Below are positions 1 to 8,537 of a stretch of 64,000 nucleotides of DNA, piece after piece. The stretch lies in contig JAAWAV010000026.1 of assembly GCA_022792335.1 (NCBI GenBank), forward strand, positions 1-64,000. The letters run 5' to 3'. The notes beneath the pieces were generated by a model. That model was not told where the DNA came from and searched no databases. It saw only the letters and a list, made by a program, of their open reading frames with translations. Position numbers and translations under genes: made by a program. Within the stretch, counting starts at the first letter, position 1, and each line of letters starts with the position of its first letter. The DNA is from Lachnospiraceae bacterium (lineage in GTDB: Bacteria > Bacillota > Clostridia > Lachnospirales > Lachnospiraceae).

Positions 1-59
1 GCTGGGAGAGCATCTGCCTTACAAGCAGAGGGTCACAGGTTCGAGCCCTGTAGGCCCCA
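1..59 (+). tRNA. tRNA-Val (TAC), 5' truncated by window edge
   Basis: The window opens inside the D-arm of a tRNA. The anticodon loop CTTACAA gives anticodon TAC (valine). The T-arm ACAGG-TTCGAGC-CCTGT pairs perfectly. The 3' acceptor strand AGGCCCC ends at 58 with discriminator A at 59, and no CCA is encoded. The 5' acceptor strand lies outside the window. Confidence 0.93.
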
Positions 60-63
60 CTAT

Positions 64-137
64 GGCGGAATAGCTCAGTTGGCTAGAGCACACGGTTCAT
101 ACCCGTGGTGTCGAGAGTTCAAATCTCCCTTCCGCTA
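64..137 (+). tRNA. tRNA-Met (CAT), elongator type
   Basis: Full cloverleaf: acceptor GGCGGAA (64-70) pairs with TTCCGCT (130-136, one G-T), discriminator A137. The D-stem is GCTC/GAGC. The anticodon stem CACGG/CCGTG carries loop TTCATAC, so the anticodon is CAT. It lacks the initiator hallmarks (three G-C pairs in the anticodon stem, unpaired position 1-72), so it is elongator Met; a lysidine-modified Ile2 tRNA cannot be excluded. The T-stem GAGAG/CTCCC has an A-C mismatch at pair 50-64. No CCA is encoded. Confidence 0.92.
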
Positions 138-142
138 CGAAC

Positions 143-174
143 AAAACCCGAATCCGGTGCGATTCGGGTTTTTT
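143..174 (+). terminator. intrinsic terminator of the tRNA cluster
   Basis: AAAACCCGAATC (143-154) pairs with GATTCGGGTTTT (161-172) around a six-base loop, and the T-run continues past the stem. It lies five bases after the tRNA-Met gene. Confidence 0.9.
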
Positions 175-210
175 GTATTTGTGCACAGGGGCGTAAGAGG
201 AAATTAGTTG

Positions 211-270
211 CCAGCGCAACTTGCGCCCCGCGCGGCGAGCAGGAGAAGATGAATCTCCCTACTCGATTTC
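211..270 (+). repeat. dispersed intergenic element, copy A
   Basis: A stretch with core TGCGCCCCGC followed by a GCGAGCAGG-type segment and a CTCCC..TCGATTT end. It resembles 33783-33842 along about 60 bases and shares its core with the reverse strand of about 55587-55623. All three lie just downstream of an intrinsic terminator. By-eye alignment only. Confidence 0.35.
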
Positions 271-280
271 TTATGGGGTG

Positions 281-296
281 TCTGTACCGGTACATG
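281..296 (+). promoter_or_regulatory. palindromic operator candidate TGTACCGGTACA
   Basis: A perfect 12-base palindrome with a central CCGG at 283-294, about 40 bases upstream of the ribosome binding site of the first broken catabolic gene. A central CG inside an even-length palindrome is typical of LacI-family operators. That assignment is inference; no regulator gene is adjacent. Confidence 0.35.
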
Positions 297-332
297 TTCC
301 GCCGGGTATCAATAGGAAAACAGGAGGAAACG

Positions 333-1150
333 ATAGGGGAAAAAAGCAATTGTAACGGGGGGAAGCAGAGGAATCGGAAAGGGCGTCGCACTCGCTCTGG
401 CAGCAGAAGGGTATGACGTGGCCATTACCTATGCCGGCAAAAAGGAAGCGGCAGAGGCAGTCGCAGAGGAAATCCGCAGCAGATACAAAAGAGACTGCCA
501 CTGTTACCAGGCATCCCTGGAGCTTCCGGACGCCGCTCATGAAATGTTTGAACAAGCAGTGAGAGATTTGGGAGGTCTGGATCTTCTGGTCAACAATGCC
601 GGCCTTACGATCTGCGAGAGCATCCAGAACATTACAGAGGAACATTTGGATCATCTTTTAAATCTGGATTTTAGGACTTTTGTGATCCTCATGAGGGACG
701 CTTCCCGCTATATGATTGACCATAAAATCAAGGGAAATATTATTAATATCACTTCTTCCAGAGGAGAACGGGCATATCCGGAGTGCGGCATTTACTGCGG
801 GCTGATTTATGCCATCAAGGCCTTTGCTCTGGATGTCTCTGCCTACGGAATCCGTATCAATAACGTAGCCCCCGGAGCCACCCGTATCCGTACCAAGGCA
901 GAGATGGCCGCTATGGCCAAAGGGGATGCCAGCGATTATTTCTGGAGAAAAGAGTATGAGGATAAGACAAAAGAAATCACATCTGATTTCTGGGACGAAC
1001 TTGAAGAGCTTATTCCTTTGGGCCGCGCGGGGACGCCGGAGGATATCGCGAACGCAGTCTTGTTTCTGGCTTCTGAAAAAGCTTCCTATATCACAGGAAT
1101 CACACTTCGCGTGGACGGCGGTCTGATCCTTCCCGGCATGCCGGAGGGGT
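333..1150 (+). pseudogene. SDR-family dehydrogenase, broken (start lost, catalytic region damaged)
   Basis: The frame encodes a classical short-chain dehydrogenase/reductase: cofactor motif TGGSRGIG right at the N-terminus (about 358-381), NNAG, the ISSRGE-type serine strand, and the terminal ITGITLRVDGGLILPG. An AGGAGG site (322-327) is followed by ATAGGGG where ATGGGG would start the protein, so a one-base insertion at about 335 destroys the start and leaves an in-frame TAG; the only in-frame start left is the GTG at 418, after the cofactor motif. The YxxxK active-site segment reads YCGLIYAIKAFALDV, which looks shortened and lacks lysine four residues after tyrosine. The frame then runs into the next remnant without its own stop near the expected end. 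A sequencing or assembly error at the start cannot be excluded, but the neighbouring genes are broken too. Confidence 0.75.
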
Positions 1151-1959
1151 TTGCCGGCCAGGGGGGTAGCATCTTCCGGCGGGGCGGACCCCTGTCATGT
1201 AAGCTTGGGCAGCGAGGAACATGTCCTTTATGTGGCAAATTATACCAGCGGTTCTCTGGCTGTCTATGAGTTGGGAGAAAATGGAGCTTTAAAAAACAAA
1301 CGGATTTTCATCAACATCAAGGAAAAGGAACAAATCCTGTCCGTCAGGAATGTGCCCATGTGCACTTTGCCAGGGAAAGGGAAGGCCTTCTTTATGTGAC
1401 AGCTCTGGGACAGGATCAGGTATTCGTATACCGGAAGCAGAAGAATGGTACGCTTGTAGACACCAGACGGCGCCTTGTGCTTCCTCCAGGCTATGGCCCT
1501 TGCCACTTGGAATTTCACCCGGAGCATCCGGGCCTGATTTATGTTCTTTGCGAGCTTGCCGGAAAAATGGTGGTGTTCCGGAACGAAGAGGGATATTTCC
1601 TGCTACAGGAAATCGATACGCTTCCAGAACATTTTAAAGGAGAGAATATTTCCGCTGCAGTCAAACGTTCCGGGGACTTGCTTTTTGCCAGCAACAGAGG
1701 GCACGACAGCATTGCCTCTTTCCGGATACAGGAGGATGGAACTCTTGAACGCACAGGGATTTTTCCTTCCGGTGGAAAAACTCCCAGGGATTTTGAAATC
1801 TTTGGCAATGTTCTTGTGGTTGCCAATCAGGACTCTGATTCTTTGACGGTGCTAAAACTTGACAGGAGACGGGGGACGCGCTCTCTCACAGACCTTCAGG
1901 CTGAAGCGATTCGGCCCTGCTTCGTCTCCCCCTTTTTATCAGATGTTTCACAGGAGTGA
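1151..1959 (+). pseudogene. 6-phosphogluconolactonase-like seven-bladed beta-propeller lactonase, truncated and frameshifted
   Basis: Two pieces in different frames together match the lactonase (YbhE/Pgl-type) family. Piece one (about 1151-1300) has GGADPCHVSLG and LYVANYTSGSLAVYELGENG. Piece two continues HQHQGKGTNPVRQECAHVHFA in the shifted frame from about 1304, then LLYVTALGQDQVFVYR, the CHLEFHPEHP blade and DFEIFGNVLVVANQDSDSLTVLKL to the stop at 1959. Roughly the first 100 residues of a usual 340-residue protein are missing, apparently deleted at the junction with the SDR remnant, and a frameshift lies near 1300. The family hydrolyses sugar lactones, which fits a former sugar-acid pathway with the flanking dehydrogenases. 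Confidence 0.78.
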
Positions 1960-1993
1960 AGGCGGAGAAATACGATTTCAGGAGGAAATAAAA

Positions 1994-2759
1994 ATGGCAG
2001 TATATACGTATTTACCTGTCAAGCAGGTGAGAGACTACTGTGAACAGATTTTTACTGGTCACGGATTTTCTGGGGTTTAGTTCCACCAATACGGAAGCTA
2101 TCGCCATTCCTACTTTTGGCAGGCAGCCCATGTTGGGCACCAGTCCTCTGGTACTTTGCATGCCGGCCGATCCCTGCTTTTTCTGGTACGATGTGGCGAC
2201 GACGGTGGTTCCCAGAGGAAAGTTTGAGATTTACAACAAGCGGGGCGACGCGTTAAAAGACGGCTGGGCTGCGGACGAGCTTGGGAACAGTTACACAGAT
2301 GCAAAACAGGTTTTGGATAACATCAATGCCAAACGTCCCGGCGGAATTTTTCCAATCGGCGGCTATTCTACGGATACCGGTTCTCATAAAGGTTACGGTC
2401 TGGGAATTATCGCAGAACTTTTCACGGGAATCTTTGCCGGCGGCCATGCCTCTCCTCATGTGGAGAACGGCGGCATGGGAGATCCCTCTTTTTGCTTCAT
2501 GGCTCTGGACTACGGAATGTTTGGCGATAAGAAAGAGATCCGGGCGCAGATGTCTACCCTCCTCAGAGAACTTAGGGAGAGTAAAAAGGCGGACGGACAG
2601 CCGCGAATTTATACCCACGGAGAAAAGGAAATGGAGTCCTTGGCTGAAAAGCAGAAAACGGGGATACCGGTCAACGAAAGGACTCTGGAGGAATTTAGAC
2701 GGATTGGAGCGTATGTGGGAGTTTCCTTTGAAGAATATGTAAAGGGAGCGGCCTTTTGA
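1994..2759 (+). pseudogene. malate/L-lactate dehydrogenase family (Ldh2/YiaK type), internal deletion
   Basis: A GGAGG site precedes ATG 1994 and the N-terminus MAVYTYLPVKQVRDYC, typical of the NAD(P)-dependent Ldh2 family. After about 27 residues (HGFS) the frame stops at GGTTTAG. The sequence resumes in the next frame at about 2070 with SSTNTEAIAIPTFGRQPMLG, which in intact members lies about 150 residues from the start. The C-terminal part is otherwise intact, with GSHKGYGLG and the final EEYVKGAAF. About 120 codons appear to be missing. Intact relatives reduce or oxidise 2-oxo/2-hydroxy acids, including diketogulonate. Third decayed gene in a row. Confidence 0.8.
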
Positions 2760-2860
2760 TTCGATATGCCGGCTTAAGAGCCGGGAAGTGAGACGATTTT
2801 GAAATGTTTTGACGGGACTTTCAATGCGATGTTTCCAGTAGTAAATATCCGGCCTATGTA

Positions 2861-2889
2861 TTGTAATCCAGCAATAAATCGCTTATAAT
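2861..2889 (+). promoter_or_regulatory. sigma-A type promoter of pspA
   Basis: TTGTAA (2861-2866), 17-base spacer, TATAAT (2884-2889), 34 bases before the pspA start. It is the first good promoter after the decayed locus, so pspA and the SPFH gene have their own transcription start. Confidence 0.7.
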
Positions 2890-2922
2890 GAAAAAAATAC
2901 AACTCTGTAAGGAGGAAAGACC

Positions 2923-3603
2923 ATGGGAATTATTCAGAGATTCAAGGACATTATGTCATCCAACATCAACGCACTTTTAGATAAGGCTGAAGATCCGGAA
3001 AAGATGATTGACCAGTATATGAGGAATCTGGAAAGTGATCTGGGGAAGGTGAAGGCGGAGACAGCCTCCGTGATGGCAGACGAGACAAGATGCAAACGGG
3101 AGCTGGACGAATGCAACGCTGAGATTGACAGGATGCAGCAGTATGCAGAAAAGGCGATCATAGCGGGAAATGATGAAGATGCAAGGCAGTTCCTGGCGCA
3201 GAAGGGAGTTCTTGCATCCAAGCAGGAAGCTCTTAAGCAGTCTTATGATTTGGCGGCGGAAAACGCGGCCAAGATGAAGCAGATGCACGACAAGCTCTGT
3301 TCCGATATTGCGCAGCTTAATACAAGGCGCGACGCCATCAAGGCCAAGGTCAAGGTTGCCAAGACGCAGGAAAAATTAAACAAGATTGGCGCCAGTGTGG
3401 ACGGGGCGAAAAGTAACTTAAGCGCTTTTGACCGCATGGAAGAGAAAGCCAACAAGATGTTAGATGAAGCCAACGCCATGGCAGAGCTTAACAGACAGTC
3501 GGGAAGCTCCGACATGGATGCCCTTAAGAGCAAATACGATTCTGCCCCTTCTTCGGCAGTGGAAGATGAGCTGGCGGCTCTTAAGGCGAAACTGGGTAAA
3601 TAA
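2923..3603 (+). CDS. pspA: PspA/IM30 family membrane-stress protein
   Basis: 226 residues, nearly all predicted helix/coiled coil, with the family N-terminus MGIIQRFKDIMSSNINALLDKAEDPEKMI. PspA/IM30/Vipp1 proteins are ESCRT-III-like scaffolds that assemble on the inner membrane face under envelope stress. GGAGGAAAG lies just before ATG. The next gene starts 12 bases downstream and encodes an SPFH protein with a zinc ribbon, the same kind of partner as YdjI beside the Bacillus PspA homologue YdjF. No PspF/PspB/PspC genes are nearby, so control is not of the enterobacterial type. Confidence 0.93.
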   Translation: MGIIQRFKDIMSSNINALLDKAEDPEKMIDQYMRNLESDLGKVKAETASVMADETRCKRELDECNAEIDRMQQYAEKAIIAGNDEDARQFLAQKGVLASKQEALKQSYDLAAENAAKMKQMHDKLCSDIAQLNTRRDAIKAKVKVAKTQEKLNKIGASVDGAKSNLSAFDRMEEKANKMLDEANAMAELNRQSGSSDMDALKSKYDSAPSSAVEDELAALKAKLGK

Positions 3604-3615
3604 AAGGAGCGGATT

Positions 3616-4569
3616 ATGGGACTTTTTGGAGGCCAGATGGCCAATGTGGTAGAGTGGCAGGAATACCGGGACGATATCATTTTCTGGAAATGGAAGAATG
3701 ATGAGATCAAAAAGGGAAGCCGTCTGGTGATCCGTCCGGGCCAGGATGCCATTTTTATGTATAATGGAAAGGTTGAGGGAGTGTTCCGGGATGAGGGAAG
3801 CTTTGACATCGAATCAGACATCATTCCGTTTCTTTCCACATTAAAGGGTTTTAAGTTCGGATTTAACAGTGGGATCCGGGCGGAAGTGCTGTTTATCAAT
3901 ACGAAGGAATTTACGGTGAAGTGGGGAACAAAAAACGCCGTGAATCTTCCGGCTCCGGGGCTTCCCGGAGGGCTTCCCATTCGTGCCTTTGGCACGTTTA
4001 CCTGCAAGGTTTCTGATCATATGGCTCTTATTGACAAGGTGGCAGGTATCAAAGAACAATATACGGTGGAAGATGTGAAGGCACGGGTGCTTTCCGGACT
4101 GGATCCGCTTCTTATGAAATGGATTTCCAGAGAGGGGAAGGATATGTTCAATCTGCAGGCCAACGCTTCAGACATCGGACGGGGAATCTGCGTCGATCTG
4201 GATATGGAGATGCGGAAACTGGGAATCGCAATCACCGGATTTTTCATTCAGAGTGTCTCCTACCCGGAAGAGATCCAGAAGATGATTACGAAAGCCGCCT
4301 CCCAGAGTATGGTAGGAGATATGGGACGTTATCAGCAGATGGCTATGACAGACGCCATGTCAAGAGGCGGCGCAGGCGGACGCATGGCGGTGGATATGGC
4401 AGGTATGCAGATGGGAATGATGATGGGACAGCAGATGGTGAACCAGATGGGACAGCAGGCAGACCGGCAGATGGGTACCGGAACCGGTCAGAAGCCAAAC
4501 TTCTGCCCGAACTGTGGAACAAAGACTGGCGGAGCTAATTTCTGCCCCAATTGCGGCCAAAAGCTCTGA
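3616..4569 (+). CDS. SPFH-domain protein with C-terminal zinc ribbon (YdjI-like)
   Basis: 317 residues. It starts MGLFGGQMANVVEW and carries an SPFH/stomatin-like core (about residues 30-220, including FTVKWGTKNAVNLPAPG). A Met/Gly/Gln-rich linker (about 235-295) follows, then a double CxxC zinc ribbon CPNCGTKTGGANFCPNCG at the very end. This matches the YdjI-like family, which in Bacillus is recruited to the membrane beside PspA. A GGAG site lies 12 bases after pspA, so the two are almost certainly one operon. The methionine-rich linker (MQMGMMMGQQMVNQMGQQ) is low complexity. Membrane role is inferred from family and neighbour. Confidence 0.88.
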   Translation: MGLFGGQMANVVEWQEYRDDIIFWKWKNDEIKKGSRLVIRPGQDAIFMYNGKVEGVFRDEGSFDIESDIIPFLSTLKGFKFGFNSGIRAEVLFINTKEFTVKWGTKNAVNLPAPGLPGGLPIRAFGTFTCKVSDHMALIDKVAGIKEQYTVEDVKARVLSGLDPLLMKWISREGKDMFNLQANASDIGRGICVDLDMEMRKLGIAITGFFIQSVSYPEEIQKMITKAASQSMVGDMGRYQQMAMTDAMSRGGAGGRMAVDMAGMQMGMMMGQQMVNQMGQQADRQMGTGTGQKPNFCPNCGTKTGGANFCPNCGQKL

Positions 4570-4621
4570 GTCTTTTTCTGACAGAAAAAGATGTGGAAAG
4601 CCATGGGCTGAGGATACATAA

Positions 4622-6958
4622 ATGAATAATTACGATGCACTAAATCCCATGCAGAGAGAGGCTGTGGAGACGACGGAGGGACCGCTCCTTGTGCTGGCAG
4701 GGGCTGGTTCAGGAAAGACCAGGGCGCTGACTCACAGGATTGCCTATCTGATTGAGGAATGTCATGTGAATCCCTGGAACATTCTGGCGATCACTTTTAC
4801 CAATAAAGCGGCTGGGGAGATGCGGGAACGGGTGGACCAGATGGTGGAATACGGAGCGGAGAGTGTCTGGGTTTCCACCTTCCATTCCACCTGTGTCCGG
4901 ATTCTGAGACGACACATAGAATGCCTGGGATATACGACAAATTTTACGATTTATGACAGCGACGATCAGAAAACATTGATGCGCCAGATCCTGAAAAAAT
5001 TGAATTTTGATCCGAAGCAGTATAAGGAAAGGGCACTGCTGTCTGCGATATCTTCCTGTAAGGATGAGCTAATCACTCCGGAGGACTTTGCCGCCCAGTC
5101 GGAATGGGACTTTTATCAGCGGAGAGTGGCGGAGGCTTACAGGGAATATCAGTCTCAGCTAAAGAAGAATGACGCCCTGGATTTTGACGATTTGATTATG
5201 AAAACTGTGGAGCTTTTTCAGGTAAATCCGCAGGTGCTGGATTATTACCAGGAAAGGTTCCGCTATATTATGGTGGACGAATATCAGGATACCAATACGG
5301 CGCAGTTTCGTCTGATCGCTCTTTTATCTTCCAAATACAAGAACCTCTGTGTGGTGGGAGACGACGACCAGTCCATTTACAGTTTCCGCGGAGCCAATAT
5401 TGAAAATATTCTGGGATTTGAGCAGGTGTTTCCGGAAGCAAGGGTTATCCGGCTGGAGCAGAATTACCGTTCGACGGGGAATATTCTGGGTGCGGCCAAT
5501 GGAGTGATCCGAAACAACGTGGGACGTAAGGACAAGACGCTCTGGACGGAAAGTGAGGAGGGCGATCCGGTTTTCTTCCGACAGTATGACAGCGCTTATG
5601 AGGAGGCGGACGCCATAACGGCAGAGATTCGAAGCCGGGTCCAAAGCGGTGCCCGGTATGCAGATTTTTCCCTGCTTTACCGTACCAATGCCCAGTCCCG
5701 CCTTTTGGAAGAGCGGTGTGTGAACAGAGGGATTCCTTACCGGCTGGTGGGCGGCGTCAATTTCTATCAGAGAAAGGAGATCAAAGATCTTCTCTGCTAT
5801 CTGAAAACCATTGAAGGCGGCCTCGATGATCTGGCAGTACAGCGAATCATCAATGTGCCAAAGCGTGGAATCGGGGCAGCCAGTGTGGGCAAGCTTATGA
5901 CTTATGCAGAAGCCAATGGAAAGAGTTTTTATGAAGCCTGTAGTCTGACAGACAGGATTCCCGGTATCGGACGGGCAGCAGGACGGATTCAGGCTTTTGT
6001 GAATCAGATTCAGACCTTAAAAAGTAAGAGTTCTTATTACTCCATTTCCGATTTGATTGACGATATTTTGTCAGACACTGGATACCGGGAGGAACTGGAG
6101 CAGGAGGACACGGTGGAAGCGGAGGCCAGGCTTGAAAATATTGAAGAGCTAAAGAATAAGGCTGTGGCTTATGAGGAGAATCTGGAAGGCAGTGAAGAGG
6201 GTCCGACTTTGAGCGGCTTTCTGGAAGAAGTGGCCCTGGTTGCCGATGTGGATTCCATGGATGCCTCGGAGGATCGGGTGACGCTTATGACGCTTCACAG
6301 CGCTAAGGGGTTGGAATTTTCCCAGGTCTATCTGACGGGAATGGAGGACGGGCTGTTTCCGGGAGTCATGTCCATAAACTCCGGAGAACCGGAAGAACTG
6401 GAAGAAGAGCGCCGACTGTGTTACGTGGGGATTACCAGGGCAAAGAAACGACTGGTGCTTACCAGCGCCAGACAACGAATGGTGAGGGGGGAGAATCATT
6501 TTCATGTTCCTTCCCGGTTTATAAAAGAAATTCCGCCCCAGTATCTTCAAAAGGAAGAGTGTTCTCCGATTTTTTTGTCCTCAAAAGCTGATTTGGGCAG
6601 TGCGGGAGGAAAGCTTTCGAATCATGCGTTTGATTTTCCGGAACGGAAACAGGGGCCGGACTTAGGGCGGGAGACGGGACAGAAGCCTTATCGGCCCTGG
6701 ACGGCTCCGGCCGCCAGATATGGGGTGGCTTCGTCTGGAACTGGCGTAAAAGAAGCTTATATGGGGAAGCAGTTTACAGTTACAAAGGCCGCCGCTCTTT
6801 CTTATGGCGTGGGAGACAGGGTTAAACATGTGAAGTTCGGCGAGGGCGTGGTCTTAAACATTACAGAACAGAAAAAGGACTTTGAGGTAACTGTGGATTT
6901 CGAACGGGCCGGGCAGAAACGCATGTATGCGACCTTTGCAAAACTTGAAAAACTATGA
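4622..6958 (+). CDS. pcrA: ATP-dependent 3'-5' DNA helicase PcrA/UvrD
   Basis: 778 residues, superfamily 1A helicase. Visible motifs: Q-motif LNPMQREAV, Walker A AGAGSGKT (about 27-34), VDEYQDTN (about 219), GDDDQSIYSFRGA (about 246), QNYRST (about 281), TLHSAKGLEF (about 558) and CYVGITRAKKRL (about 598). The C-terminus ends in the Tudor-like KVKFGEGVV-type module (VGDRVKHVKFGEGVVLNI), which in PcrA contacts RNA polymerase. PcrA unwinds DNA in repair, displaces RecA and supports replication past transcription complexes. A short AT-rich hairpin (4571-4591) separates it from the SPFH gene. Confidence 0.96.
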   Translation: MNNYDALNPMQREAVETTEGPLLVLAGAGSGKTRALTHRIAYLIEECHVNPWNILAITFTNKAAGEMRERVDQMVEYGAESVWVSTFHSTCVRILRRHIECLGYTTNFTIYDSDDQKTLMRQILKKLNFDPKQYKERALLSAISSCKDELITPEDFAAQSEWDFYQRRVAEAYREYQSQLKKNDALDFDDLIMKTVELFQVNPQVLDYYQERFRYIMVDEYQDTNTAQFRLIALLSSKYKNLCVVGDDDQSIYSFRGANIENILGFEQVFPEARVIRLEQNYRSTGNILGAANGVIRNNVGRKDKTLWTESEEGDPVFFRQYDSAYEEADAITAEIRSRVQSGARYADFSLLYRTNAQSRLLEERCVNRGIPYRLVGGVNFYQRKEIKDLLCYLKTIEGGLDDLAVQRIINVPKRGIGAASVGKLMTYAEANGKSFYEACSLTDRIPGIGRAAGRIQAFVNQIQTLKSKSSYYSISDLIDDILSDTGYREELEQEDTVEAEARLENIEELKNKAVAYEENLEGSEEGPTLSGFLEEVALVADVDSMDASEDRVTLMTLHSAKGLEFSQVYLTGMEDGLFPGVMSINSGEPEELEEERRLCYVGITRAKKRLVLTSARQRMVRGENHFHVPSRFIKEIPPQYLQKEECSPIFLSSKADLGSAGGKLSNHAFDFPERKQGPDLGRETGQKPYRPWTAPAARYGVASSGTGVKEAYMGKQFTVTKAAALSYGVGDRVKHVKFGEGVVLNITEQKKDFEVTVDFERAGQKRMYATFAKLEKL

Positions 6959-6980
6959 CGCCGCATTTATATGCGGCGTC
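6957..6980. terminator. hairpin terminator between convergent pcrA and rlmD
   Basis: GACGCCGCAT (6957-6966) pairs perfectly with ATGCGGCGTC (6971-6980) around TTAT. Read on the minus strand it is followed by ATAGTTTTTC, so it best serves the minus-strand methyltransferase; the stem overlaps the pcrA stop codon. Confidence 0.75.
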
Positions 6981-6993
6981 AGGCCTTTAGAGG

Positions 6994-8370
6994 TCAATTA
7001 GTTTTGGACAATAAACATACCGTCTCCACATTTGCCGTTCCCGGGAACATGTCCACGCAACAGGCGCGGCGCACCTTATAACCGGCGCTGGAAAATTCTT
7101 TCAGATCTCTGGCGAGAGAAGTGGGTTTGCAACTGATATAGACGATGGTCTCCACACCGTATGCCAGGATTTTGGGGAGAGCTTTGGGATGGATTCCTTC
7201 TCTGGGAGGATCTAGGATAATCAAATCCGGTTTTTCTTCTATGGAATCAAGGACGGTTAATACGTCCCCTGCCAGAAACTGACAGTTGGAGAGGCCGTTT
7301 AAGGAGGCGTTTTCTCTGGCGGCAGCGACCGCTTCTTCTATAATCTCCACACCGATGACTTTTCCGGCGACGGGCGCCACTATCTGGGCAATCGTGCCTG
7401 TACCGCTGTAGAGATCGTATACCAGCCGTCCCTTCGTCTCTCCGAGGTATTCTCGGACCCTCTGGTATAAGACTTCCGCTCCGGAAGAATTGGTCTGAAA
7501 AAAGGAGAAAGGCGTAATTGTGAAACGAAGCCCCAAAAGTTCCTCATAAAAAAAGTCCCGGCCATATAAGAGCGTGGTTTTGTCACTTTTTACCACATCC
7601 GACAGGCTGTCATTTTTCATATGGAGTATTCCCGCTAAAGTTCCTTGCAGAGGAAGGCGTTTTATGTTGCACACCAACCGTTCGAAAAATACAGCCTCCG
7701 CTCCAGAGGATTCCCACTGCCCGCTTGTCACCAGAGCTACAAGGATTTCCCCTGTTTTCCATGCCTTGCGGACAAGAAGATGGCGGAGATAACCCGTATG
7801 CTTCATCTTACGGTAAAAAGGAAGCCCCTCTTCCCTGCAAAGGTTCAGAACCTTCAGGAGAATAGTCCGAAAATCATGGTCTGCAATCCTGCAGTCCTCC
7901 ACCGTTACAATATCATGAAAACTTCCCCTCTTATGCATGCCTAACATCAGAGGGCCGTCTTTGACTTCGTCTCCAAAAGAATATTCCATTTTATTTCTGT
8001 AGTAGGAAGAGAGGGGACTGGCGACAATTCCTTCAAAAACCGATTCAGGACAAAACTCCTGAATCAGTTTTTTTACCATGTTTTCCTTGATTTTAAGCTG
8101 CTCTTCGTAAGAGATCGTCTGATAAACGCAGCCTCCGCAGACTCCGAAATGCCGACAGGGGTTTTTCACTGTTTCCAGAGGTGATTTTTCCAGTACCTCA
8201 AGGAGACGTCCCTCCTGTTTCCCTTTCCTTCGCTTTCCGACGGCGGCCCGGATTTTTTGGCCCGGGAGCACATATTTTACCATGACGGTTTCTTCGCCTG
8301 TCTGCACCATCCCCTTATTCGGAAAATCCAACCGTTCTACCATTCCATCAAAAATTTCGCCTTTTTTCAT
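6994..8370 (-). CDS. rlmD: 23S rRNA (uracil-5-)-methyltransferase, RumA/RlmD family
   Basis: 458 residues. An N-terminal TRAM domain (about 1-60) is followed by the iron-sulfur cysteine set CRHFGVCGGC (about 72-81) and a later Cys in EDCRIAD. The SAM-binding part has YDLYSGTGTIAQI and DPPREG, and the catalytic cysteine is in YISCKPTSLARDL. These enzymes make m5U in 23S rRNA. Paralogues such as RlmCD, which modifies two positions, cannot be separated by eye. A minus-strand hairpin lies beyond its end at 6957-6980. Confidence 0.92.
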   Translation of the reverse strand: MKKGEIFDGMVERLDFPNKGMVQTGEETVMVKYVLPGQKIRAAVGKRRKGKQEGRLLEVLEKSPLETVKNPCRHFGVCGGCVYQTISYEEQLKIKENMVKKLIQEFCPESVFEGIVASPLSSYYRNKMEYSFGDEVKDGPLMLGMHKRGSFHDIVTVEDCRIADHDFRTILLKVLNLCREEGLPFYRKMKHTGYLRHLLVRKAWKTGEILVALVTSGQWESSGAEAVFFERLVCNIKRLPLQGTLAGILHMKNDSLSDVVKSDKTTLLYGRDFFYEELLGLRFTITPFSFFQTNSSGAEVLYQRVREYLGETKGRLVYDLYSGTGTIAQIVAPVAGKVIGVEIIEEAVAAARENASLNGLSNCQFLAGDVLTVLDSIEEKPDLIILDPPREGIHPKALPKILAYGVETIVYISCKPTSLARDLKEFSSAGYKVRRACCVDMFPGTANVETVCLLSKTN

Positions 8371-8461
8371 AATACTAATAACTCCTCATCAAATCGGGCA
8401 AAGAAAGGGCTTCCTTACCCCTTGTCAGGCGCCTAAAATACAACTGTTTATGCCCTGTACA

Positions 8462-8491
8462 CAAAAGAGGACCGCCTCTGTGGCAGCCCTC
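8462..8491 (-). terminator. intrinsic terminator of the acidic membrane protein gene
   Basis: On the minus strand GAGGGCTGCC pairs with GGCGGTCCTC (two G-U pairs) around ACAGA and is followed by TTTTGTG. It lies about 45 bases past the stop of the 8538-8846 gene. Confidence 0.65.
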
Positions 8492-8537
8492 CTGGTTTTC
8501 CTGCTCTTCTCGTTGTCCGTCCGGACGGGAACCCTTC

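Noticed and set aside
271-654. Minus-strand frames in the decayed locus
   Set aside because: They mirror the SDR frame, lack ribosome sites and resemble no family.
418-1269. Treat the long SDR frame starting at GTG 418 as an intact gene
   Set aside because: The cofactor motif lies upstream of that GTG, the true start is destroyed, and the frame reads past the SDR end into lactonase sequence.
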